Made by a program: the position numbers and the translations under genes. A DNA stretch of 64,000 bases. It comes from Marthasterias glacialis. Taxonomy: Eukaryota > Echinodermata > Asteroidea > Forcipulatida > Asteriidae. Each line of letters starts with the position of its first letter. Positions within the stretch are counted from its first letter, which is position 1. Below are positions 1 through 9,172 of the stretch, piece by piece. The notes under the pieces are model-generated. The model had not been told where the DNA came from and made no database searches. It was given only the letters and a program-made list of their open reading frames with translations. The stretch is from assembly GCA_911728455.2 (NCBI GenBank), contig OU452233.1:19494426-19558425 (forward strand), written 5' to 3'.

Positions 1-60
1 TAAATATCTAAATATATGAACATAAAAATGTGAAAATGTGCTTTAAAGTATATTTAATTT

Positions 61-340
61 GCAACAGAGAAGAACCTTCCCAGACCTCGGTATTTTGCGA
101 AAGAATCATGTTCCTACCTCTAACCACTTTTAAATGAAGAGCTACTTCCGGTTTGACCGGAAGTAGAGGTCACACAATTTGTAACAAAGAAGGACCTGCC
201 CTAACCTTGGTATTTGGTGAAAGAATCATGTTCCTAGCTCTTACCATTTATGAATGAGGAGCTACTTCCGGTTTGACCTCAAATAGAGGTCACCGAGGTC
301 ATGCAATGTGCAACAGAGAAGGACCTTCCCTAACGGTTTC
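61..340. repeat. Tandem repeat, about 120-130 bp unit, 2.2 copies
   Basis: Copies begin near 61, 181 and 310, each opening with a form of GCAACAGAGAAGGACCTTCC. The two full units share GAAAGAATCATGTTCCTA and GAGCTACTTCCGGTTTGACC. The second unit carries a short extra GAGGTCA duplication, and the third is truncated. Divergence suggests an old local duplication rather than an active satellite. Confidence 0.8.
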
Positions 341-765
341 CTCTCCTAATGAATATCTAACTATGTGTGAACTTTCAAGTTCATACAAGCTTACTATGCT
401 TTTGTTAGCGGAAACTCGACAGGCATAAGTAAGAAGAAGAAGAAGAAAAAGTGAAAAAAAGAGGGAAAAAATGAAAGGAAAAAAGAACAAAATCAAGAGG
501 TGTTCCGGGCTGAATGCCCAAACACTTCAATATTACTGTTAGTTTGTCAGTTTCATTTTCAAATAAAGCCTTTGAATCTCAATTGATGAATGACTGTAAT
601 TGGGGTCAGGTTATCTTTTTCTAAATCATTGTAACCTGAGGCTGGAAGGCTTGACTAGTCTGATCTCATTTTAGCACAATGACAATCATTTGCGGTGGCA
701 TTGCAGATAGAAAACATGACCAAGGTGGTGGTAGTCAATTTTAAAATGTCTTTGTTTTTTACCCC

Positions 766-790
766 CCCCCAAAAAAAATAATAATAATAA

Positions 791-853
<63 letters not shown>

Positions 854-892
854 ACAAATAAATAAAAAAAAATAAAAAAAATTGAACTGAAC
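766..892. repeat. AAAT/AATA tetranucleotide microsatellite
   Basis: A short poly-C run is followed by A-rich sequence and then about twenty near-perfect AAAT repeats, ending just 5' of the polypyrimidine region of the splice acceptor at 915. Confidence 0.9.
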
Positions 893-915
893 TTTGTTCT
901 GTTATTCCACTGCAG

Positions 916-3900
916 TGATTCCGAGCATCATCATAACAACTTCAGCTTAGATCAACCTGAGACATCAAAAGAGAAACACCAAGAAGAATCAAGTCAAGTG
1001 TTCTCACCAACTGAAAACAAGAAAAGGAAAGTCCAATGTAATGAGGCAGGAGACTCACCAAAACATTCATTTACTAAAGGTAGCACCTGTGGCCAGACCT
1101 CATCAAAGAAGTCCACTGGATCAACAGACTCCTCAGATGGGAAGGTCCTGACAGACTCACCAGCCAAACCTCAGCAGAAGGATAAACAGTGCCCAGAATG
1201 TGGAAGCACAGGAAAGAGACAGAGTACTCTCAAGCTTGGATTTAAAAGGAATCATGGCTGGGTTGCAGAAGACCAATCACCTTCCAACAGTAAAGTGAAT
1301 CTAACTCTTAGTCAGCGTGGTTGCCCTGCATGCCCATCCAATGTACAAGAGAAGTCAAGATCATCTGACAATGAATGCCGAAAAGAGGAACCCAGAAAAA
1401 TTGAAAATCTGGGTGTGGCTCCTTGCACTGATACTCCTAAAAAGACAAGTACTTTCTTTTCAAGTAAAGTAAAAAAGGATTGCATTGCTCTGGAGTGTCG
1501 ACCCTCTTCAACTAACGAGTCATTAAGAACTTTATCAGATAAATCTGTTAAATTTAAAAGCAGATATTTTCCAAATAAAGATGATGAGGATTTGGCCAGT
1601 TCAACAAACAATACTCTTGAAATTAAGAGGAAATCAGCTAAAAGCATCAAAGCAAATACATCTGCTGAACCCATTGGTGAAGTCTCTTCAACTCAAATCA
1701 ACAAAGAGATAAGTGGATCATCTCTGGTTGAATCAACTGACATCAGCCTTGGATATCGTTCATCCAAAGTCAACAAGAGCAGAAAAACACCTGTGGAGGT
1801 AGTTATTAACACTAACAGCTTACACACTGGAATAAGCAAGAATTTGGATCGCTTGATTTCAACAAACAATGTTGCTGATGTTAGAAAATCAGCAAGCAAT
1901 GTTGATGTTAGGATTTCAACAAGTAATGTTGCTGAATGCCCAGCCAAAAGTAAATTTGCAACCGAAATCACCAAAGACAAGAAAGTTTCAGCAGACATCA
2001 CTAATAGACATTCTAAAATTGTTAAGAAAGAAGGGAAGAAATCAACAAGCAAAAGTGAGGATCAAAAAGCAGACTATTCATCCACAACTGATACTCTCAA
2101 CAAAACTGCCAATTCTGGTCATAGAAAACATAACATTGTCAGCACACAAGAACCTGTGGATCAAGGAAAATCAACTACAAAATGTGTTGATATTGTAGCA
2201 AAACAATTTGAGCAAGCTCATTGTGAGAATGGAATTCAGCAGAAATTTCACTTGATCAATTTACAAACGGTTCGTAGGGATCCGTTAGATCTCGTTGAAA
2301 ACTTTGTAGAGAATGACTTCGTTGATGGGCTCTATGAACCCAAAGAGGTACTGGACAGTGACTCAAAATTCCTTAATAATGTGGAGTTGAGTTTCGTTGA
2401 CAATCTTCATGATGATGAAATCAATTCTATTCACACTGAGGATTGTGATTCAGAAGAGCCTGATAAGGGTAAGAGTGATATTGTCAGAAAGATTTCAGTT
2501 TACACATTTTTTCTTCAGTCCCTAAGACTGATTATCATATTCGTAAGTGTGGCGTAATTCCACTGCAAGTCAAGCCCACTTTACAGAAGCTGGCTCCACT
2601 GATTACCAGAAGCCCACAAGAGTTGCATTGAGCTAGTTTTTCTTTGATGATTTGTGCAAGAAAAATGTAATAATTGGACTAGTACAGAGATTTTCTCAGA
2701 AATAAACTTTCTGTCCTAAATGATCTTGAAAGATGAATGGGTGATTTTTTGGTAAAACTACACACAAACGTATGCCAGCTTAGCTTTCGAGCCGGAAGTA
2801 AAGAAAACTAGGGGCATGCAGCAGAGCAAGCGTGTGACGCAATGACTTGCCAACATGGGTTGACCTGACCTTTTTGTCATCAGATGACACTAGGTGGTTG
2901 AGAGTGATTAAGAAATATTTCCTGAAATGGAGAAGGTTTTGGGTTAGAGATTTGAATGGAAAAAGACTATGACTGACTTCAAGACTCGTGTCAAGTTGGA
3001 GTAAGCCTGGGGTGGGGGTTGTGACGGGTAGGAGTTATTGCAAGTTTGAATTGAAATGATCTGATTGATTTGGTTGATTAACCCACAGGTACACAATCTA
3101 GTGCGTATATTACAGAGGATGCAGTGGTTGTCAAGATCGGCGGGAATGAACTAAGACGCTCTGATCTTGACACACTACAAGAAGGAGAATGGCTGAATGA
3201 CTGTGTGAGTAAATTTGTAACCTCATTTCTGAGAAAACAATAGTAGAACAAAACAAAGTTTTTCTTATCAGAAAAAGAATAGATTCTGCTGAACTTTTCA
3301 CAGGTTGATTTGTTTTTTCTTTCCAACTTGATTGACATGAATGAAGTCTTCCAAAAATACTGATCCTTCCTTATTCAAGGTGAAAAGAAATATTCTTGTG
3401 AGTTGTTTGAATGTGTAATAGGTACCTTGATCAGGATTAGACAGATTTTCTGGTAAGCTACAAGTAATTGTATGAAGAAGAACAGGGCAGAAACCAGGGA
3501 CATGGATGGAAGCATTTGTCTACATAGACATTTTGTGAAGATTATGGCAGGCATGTGATTTCTCAGGATATTTCCTGATTTCAGGATTTGTTCAAAATCT
3601 CCTTGATCCTTTGAATCTTCTTGAAAGAGCGTAAATCAGTCACCAAAAGGAGAAAAAAATGGTCCACGTCGTGTCCAACCATGTAGTTTGTATTTCTGGT
3701 GATGCACAGTGTCTGTAAACCTCCTGAATATTAACATGTGGGATGTTCTGGATCTAAACTAAGGGGGACCCCAGGCCAGCAAGCCATTTTCAGGAGTTTT
3801 CACATTCGGCAAATCTCATCCCTGTTATGGCCTGGGGTCATTTGGTAAGTTGGGGGAGAAGAGTCGGCCTTGCCTCTTATTAAAATTTGTTTGATCTGAG

Positions 3901-6072
3901 AAGTTTGATGGATACAGTGATTGCAAATTCAAAGTTAACATCAAAGTATACATTTAATGTTGAACATTCCTGAAGGACGTTTCTAAAAAAAAAAGTGCAT
4001 TCTCCAATCGTAAACTCCTTGATCTGATTAAATTTATCTTTATTATGTCTGAAGGTGATAAATGCTTACTTCATCCTTCTTGGTGATGTTTCTCCACTGA
4101 ATGTATTCAGTCATAGCTCCTTCTTCTTCTGGTGCTTATATAAAAGAGGTTACGAAGGAGTGCAACGATGGACAAAAAATGTGAGTGTAACATAAAACAG
4201 GCGCCACAAACGACACTATGTATATAATCTCTTAACAATGGGAGACTTTTTGTACACTAGATGGCAGCAGATTTACCAGGTATATCCATTGTTCTAGGAA
4301 ATGTGCGCACGCTCATAACTTATGACATTTTACCTGGCAGGTCTGCTGCCACCTGTCGGTCCAAAGTCTCCCACTGAGTAGTTGTGGTTCTGAGAACTAG
4401 AGGCTTACTTGACATTTCAAACAGTATGTTCTGTTCATCATCAGGAGAATAATGGAATCTGATGTTAAGATTACTAAAGCCCACTACCAGTTGCAATCCA
4501 GCTTTTGCCTGTTGATAAACAGATCATACTGTTCAAAATGTTGAGTGAACCGGTTCTTGTCAAAACCAAACATACTCAGGTACATGTAAGAGATTATTCA
4601 TCATGGTGTCACTACAAACCTACATCTCAATATACCTTAACCATGCAAACCTACATCTCATTGTACCTTCACCATGCAAAACTCCAAACCATTCCTCGGG
4701 GCCACAAGAATTCTGGTGTAAAATGTACACCTAAAGTCAGAAATGTCTCAAGGCACAATTTCAAAAATCTGATAAGCAGAAAATAGAGCCTAGTCAACAG
4801 GGGGCCAGTCAATAGTCATACAAGTGTTCTACTGTGGTTGATAACCTAATATTATTTTTGTGCTTAGCATCCGACAGGAGGGATCATTTGGGGATTGTTG
4901 TTTTTTTCCTTCTTCTGCAGGTTGATTTATTTGCACAGGATTTAATCTTCATACCGGTTCATAACAAGAGCCATTGGACACTGGTTGCAGTTCGTGTTAA
5001 AGAAGGCATTATTGAATATTATAATTCATCAACGTTCCATGACGGATACCCAAATAGTATGAAGGTGAGCAAAAGTAAAACAAGGCAAGGTTTTGGATAC
5101 CAGCTGGATCTTTTAAAAACCAATACCTCCTTAGTAGAGATTGTTAAATAACAATAAGGATGACTGAAGTTTAGGGTTTTCACAAGCCTAACCCAGTGGT
5201 TATTCAAGCCACCCAAATATCAACGCAGAAGCTATCTTTCACTACGGAATGTATGTGCAGCTGTGACAGAATTGAAATATTTTGTTGATTTTGAGCCGCT
5301 AGCAGTGGCTTTCCTGTGCATGAAGTAATTTACCGAGCCGCTGTGAGCGGCACGCCGCAGTGAAGTGTCGAGTCTCCAGTGAAAATTCAAATTGTTTATT
5401 CCCAAATTCTTTGATGCTAGTACATACAACATTACCTGAAGGATGAAGCAGTGCATCGTGGGAAGACTGAGTTCTGCAACTTCAATTGGGAGACGTTCAC
5501 CATTGGTCAAATCCCCAGGCAACAGAACAGTGATGACTGTGGGCTGTTCATTTGCCAGGTGGGTTGAATTTAAAAAAACAAATGTGCTTTCTAAAGAAAC
5601 ACCTTTTAACTTTATTGATATTTTACCAAAGTTTTGCTTTTCACACAATTAACCTGACGTCATCACCCATGATTTATATTGGTTGCAGTATTTTGGGAGT
5701 CATATACCCTGTGTGTTTACTATGCAGCCCACCATGTCTTGACATGCAATTTGACTCCTATATGGCAGATCATGGGCAGACAATAGCCACCTGTGACGTC
5801 GATGCAAGGGGTCTATAGATTGTTGTACATGGACTCAATCCCTAGGTCCATGAAAATGTTGCAAACTTTGGATGGCCTTTTTTTTATTAAAACGTGTATG
5901 TTCTGTTTAATCGTTGCTTCTTAATTTCTCCTCACAGTACGCCAAGAAAATATGTCTGGGGCAGAAGATTAAATTCAACGCTGAAAGGACCAACAGTCTC
6001 AGACAACAGATGCTGCATGAGCTCCAGTATGAAGAAATAGAAAAAGATGAACCAAAGGATGAGATGAGCTGA
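916..6072 (+). CDS. SENP/ULP-type SUMO protease (C48 peptidase), 5' partial
   Basis: Visible exons are 916-2468, 3090-3204, 4055-4180, 4921-5064, 5421-5558 and 5938-6072 (stop TGA), all with canonical GT-AG introns and matching phases; about 735 residues are visible. The first exon encodes roughly 518 residues of low-complexity Ser/Thr/Lys-rich sequence with a basic KKRK stretch near its start and two CxxC pairs (CPEC, CPAC). The last five exons encode the cysteine protease domain: GEWLNDCVINAYF, FFFWCLYKRGY, His in NKSHW, and QQNSDDCG with the nucleophile Cys at 5538-5540 and the oxyanion-hole Gln six residues before it. Members of the family cleave SUMO precursors and remove SUMO from conjugates, mostly in the nucleus. 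The domain resembles SENP1/2/3/5 more than SENP6/7. The residue normally serving as catalytic Asp reads Asn (YYNS, codon 5023-5025). The start codon is not seen: the frame is open from 916. Confidence 0.88.
1855..1940 (+). repeat. Short tandem duplication inside the SENP-like coding exon
   Basis: The segment ATTTCAACAAACAATGTTGC recurs about 57 bp downstream as ATTTCAACAAGTAATGTTGC, giving repeated ISTxNVA peptide units in frame. It lies in the disordered N-terminal part of the protease and is likely an in-frame slippage product. Confidence 0.7.
3547..3850 (-). repeat. Dispersed repeat family A, copy 1
   Basis: This intronic stretch (GGCATGTGATTTCTCAGGA to CATCCCTGTTATGGCCTGGG) matches 7455-7735 in reverse orientation, with matching blocks at both ends and in the middle. 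No coding capacity or clear terminal repeats are seen. Class unknown. Confidence 0.7.
4239..4373. mobile_element. MITE-like foldback element, family B copy 1
   Basis: Arms of about 43 bp form an inverted repeat: TGGGAGACTTTTTG with GATGGCAGCAG on the left, and the reverse complement ending in AAAGTCTCCCA on the right. The central AAATGTGCGCAC GCTCATAACT is shared with 31592-31735, where the element is inverted. It has no ORF, as expected for a non-autonomous DNA transposon. It lies in a SENP-like intron. Confidence 0.8.
4374..4450 (-). repeat. Fragment of foldback family C with hammerhead-like core
   Basis: On the minus strand 4445-4411 reads CCTGATGATGAACAG, a 6-nt loop, then CTGTTTGAAATGTC. 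The same arrangement occurs at 63410-63375 and, diverged, at 51476-51507. Adjacent TGTGGTTCTGAGAAC also resembles the arm of the 51373-51591 element. Confidence 0.5.
4615..4682. repeat. 31-bp tandem repeat, two copies plus a partial
   Basis: CAAACCTACATCTCA recurs at 4615 and 4646, and CAAAAC starts a third copy at 4677. The repeat is intronic, in the SENP-like gene. Confidence 0.8.
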
Positions 6073-6224
6073 TGCAAGATGACAATATGATCATTGAAAA
6101 GACAGCTTCCGGTTTAGAAACATTAGGAACACTTTATTTTCAATTATTTAATTTATTTTATTAATTCTAGTTGTGAAGCCAAGGATTCTCCGAAAGTTAA
6201 ATTTAATCACTGTATTAGCCAAGA

Positions 6225-6430
6225 ACCCCATGGAGACGAGACAAGGAAGAAGTTTCAGTTTTAGAAGCTGGAGTAACCCCCCCCCCCTCCCGAGATCTAT
6301 CCCAGGGAAAACCCATGCAATCAGGTAGGGACTGAAAACCAGATCCACATACTGCCCCCAGCAGGATTCGAACCAGGGTCCTCGAGGTGGAAGGCTGGGA
6401 AAGATACCACTACGCCAACTCCACCACCCA
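6225..6430 (-). mobile_element. tRNA-derived SINE, family D copy 1
   Basis: Read on the minus strand from about 6430: GGGTGGTGGAGTTGGCGTAG (A-box-like) and, about 50 nt later, CTGGTTCGAATCC (B-box-like). A shared body follows (CAGTCCCTACCTGATTGC, GGGTTTTCCC) before a poly-G run. The same body occurs at 9880-10013. The head is tRNA-like but no intact cloverleaf or gene context is seen. Confidence 0.7.
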
Positions 6431-7454
6431 GTAGACACCTGTTTTAATTGAGAATACTTTCCAATTCTCTGAGAACACTTGTTCTTGTTGAGAAACTTTT
6501 CCCATTCAGAAGCCAGTTCCCACTGAGTAGTTAATATGCAACACTGAGATGGCGCTGACCTCTCCCGTTTTCATTTATTCTTTAAGTGAACAGTGTGTTC
6601 CCAATGGGAAGCTTAACGTGTTGAAACACTGTGTTGTCTTCATGTCAAGTACTTATAACAATGTTTTTGGTAAAAGTTGTTTTAGATGTGTCTCCCCTGT
6701 AAGTGTTTATAAAGTTGTGGCTTTGTACGTGTATGTTCCAGGATTAGAGTGAGCTGAGCTAGACCTAGTAATGAGATGACCTGTAATTTAGCTTATTTTG
6801 AGCACTGCTATTTTGAACGTGGGAAATTTCTTGTGAAAAATGTGTTCTATCAAATTTGCCAGAATTTTCTCTTGCAATACATAATGAACATTTTGTGCAC
6901 GCAGTGCTGAATGTAGACAATTCTGCAGCAAGGTTATTTGTGCAGCTGTTCTATCCATTTGGAATGCTTGGAGCAAGTAATGATTTGATTTTGTTTTTAA
7001 TTGGCATTTAGCCAGTGGATCATTGCTAAGGTGGAAACGGTGTAGAAGAAGTTTGCCTTTTGATGCAGTAGCTCAAGTTATAGTCATTATTATGTCATTA
7101 TCATTGTATCTTATTAAGTTTTATTTTCATACAACGTATTGGTCTTTAAGTTAAATTGTTTGTTGTTCGTTTTTGTTGTTCTGTTCTGTAAAGTTTGCAT
7201 TTGTCAACGGGCATTTCAATTACAAGCCTCTTCTGGCTTCTGAAAATGCCCCCATATTGGTCTGCTCCTTTTTTTCCATGTCTTTTTTTACTTCTATTAA
7301 GTAGTTTTTGAATGTCTTTGATTTCAATATTTGTTTCTGTACATGTTTACTTTCCTTTGATTTTCACCAATAAGGAAATAAATGTCTATAGTGCTGTAGG
7401 CAAAAGGTATTAGGCAGTTTTATGAAACTACCCCTTTTTTATAACTGTGCTAAT

Positions 7455-7735
7455 ATCAGGGATGAGATTTGCGAATGTGAATATTCCTGAAATTGGTTTG
7501 CGGGCCTGGGTTCCCCCTTATTTTAGACCCAGAACCTCCCAGATGTTACAATTCAGGAAGTTTACAGACTCTGTTATCACCAGTAAGACAAAGCTACAGG
7601 TTTGGACACGATGTAGACTATTTCTTTTTCCCCTAGTGACTGCTTGACTTGTTTTAAGAAAATTTGAAGGCTCACAGAGATTTTGAGAAAATCCTGAAAT
7701 CAGGAAAATTCCTGAGAAATCACATGCCTGTAATA
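7455..7735 (+). repeat. Dispersed repeat family A, copy 2
   Basis: Inverted relative to 3547-3850. Conserved blocks include CAGGGATGAGATTTGC, GGACACGATGTAGAC and CTGAGAAATCACATGCCTG. It lies just upstream of the SINE at 7752. Confidence 0.7.
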
Positions 7736-7751
7736 TTCTTTTTCTAACAAA

Positions 7752-7985
7752 GAAAAATTGACTGGAGCAGGATTTGAACCTGCGACCACTGGCTATACAT
7801 ACTGACAGTCTACCAACTGAGCTATCCAGCCCTAATGTTGGCAGTCTCCCTTTTGTCAATATCTTTGTTTGGGGGTGCCAGTCAGAAGCCATTTAACCAG
7901 TAACTGCTGTGTAGCCGAAATCACATCCCATTATACGTACATTATGCAACCAAAAAGCTAGCTCTGTGGATAGCTAGAGTTTCCC
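7752..7985 (-). mobile_element. tRNA-derived SINE, family E copy 1
   Basis: On the minus strand GGATAGCTCAGTTGGTAGAC (A box) and GGTCGCAGGTTCAAATCC (B box) are spaced as in a tRNA. An upstream body (GGCTTCTGACTGGCACCCCC) is shared with 11606-11870. The tail after the tRNA-like part is TCAATTTTTCTTTG. The anticodon arm is degenerate, so this is a SINE rather than a tRNA gene. Confidence 0.8.
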
Positions 7986-9172
7986 ATTATATTTTCCCTT
8001 GTGGTTTATTGCTTTATGTTTAATGTTTCTTGTAATTATTTACTTATTTATGTAACACATTCAAACTCTCCTCATCTCTTAAAGACTCTGCTGAAGTGGA
8101 ATAGTAACAAGGTTCGGTATAAAAAGAAAAAGCAAAATAAGTGTTTCAGCTTGTAATGCAGTTATTTAAGTGGCTATTTTAAGCCTGCATTTATTTTTTC
8201 ACATTTCGTGAATTAATTATCTGTAATAAAAGTAAAGTGAGAATAGTGCTACAAAAAATAAAACTAAGGAGCTATTTTAAAAACTAAACTTTTTTTGTGG
8301 TGATCACAATCCAAGAGATTATTTTAGGACCTTAAATTTATCTTGGAGAAGATTCCCTCATGACATGTATATACACTTACTTTCACTTTACAATGAATTT
8401 GAAGTGACATTCTGGGCATTTCTTTTTGTTTTAATGTTGACTTTTTTAATGTAACACCCAGTTGATAATATGGTACAACAAGGCTAAACATAAATATAAA
8501 AAAAACACAATTTTTAAAGTAAATAATGAGATAAGCATATATACTTGTATACCATATACATTTATGATAATTTTTAAGGTAAATCTGCATGTGCTTTTTT
8601 TAAAGTCTACTTTCTCATTTTTTTAAATGCCCAAATGTTTCTCTCTTGGCGTCAAAGGTGTTCAGTCTGCACAGTATTTAATTTAAAAAATGGAAGTTGA
8701 CCGCAATAAATCAAATTGTCTGGATGAGAGTTTCTTGTCTAAGAGTCTTCAGTTTGTCGTGTCTTTATGAGTTCAGGGGTCGATTCATCTTAAGATGAGT
8801 TGTCAGTATTACCATCATAGTGATTTGTATGGTGACATCACACTTTGCTTAGCAATTAAGATTGATTTGCACTTATGATCAATCTAAGTTCTTTGTGAAA
8901 TCGAGCCCTGATTGGGTTTACATGCAAATAGAGCTCCACAAATCAAACTTCATCCTGTATTGTTAACAATGTCTAAACCGGTGCATGGTTTTGTGGAACC
9001 ATGGTGGAACACAAACAACCGAAAATCAGGAAATGTGTCTTAATATTACAGGCCTTCAAACAGAAGCGCCCGCCTCTAGTTCCTAAAATTAAATCGGTTT
9101 GTATTTAGACACACTTTGGACTGGAGAAAGTTTGATGAGGTGCTCATCAGTGAGACGAAATCAAGGATCCTC

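Larger units (their letters stand above)
1..915. other. Repeat-rich upstream/intron sequence before the SENP-like exon
   Basis: No coding exon is recognisable here. The stretch holds a tandem repeat (61-340), a purine-rich tract near 430-490 and a long AAAT/AATA microsatellite (about 766-890). It ends in a pyrimidine-containing splice acceptor (TTCCACTGCAG) directly before the first visible SENP-like exon, so the 3' part is an intron. Earlier exons of that gene are either upstream of the window or too short to see. Confidence 0.6.
6073..9172. other. Convergent intergenic region / 3' UTRs of SENP-like gene and TAF9
   Basis: No supported coding exon lies between the two facing stop codons. The SENP-like 3' UTR starts at 6073; an AATAAA at about 7376 is one possible polyadenylation signal, but the cleavage site cannot be fixed. 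The region contains a tRNA-derived SINE (about 6225-6430), repeat family A copy 2 (7455-7735) and another tRNA-derived SINE (7752-7985). Short ORFs here have no recognisable domains. Confidence 0.6.

Noticed and set aside
1312-2052. Antisense open frames opposite the SENP-like exon
   Set aside because: They are shadows of a long coding exon in another frame.
3304-3363. Possible SENP-like exon reading VDLFFLSNLIDMNEVFQKY
   Set aside because: It has an acceptor-like CACAG, but it meets a stop quickly, lacks a good donor, and the exon at 4055 (VINAYF) joins EWLNDC in phase with the correct family sequence.
7762-7832. Genuine tRNA gene on the minus strand
   Set aside because: A and B boxes are present, but the anticodon arm does not pair and the flanking body repeats at 11606-12060, so it is a SINE.
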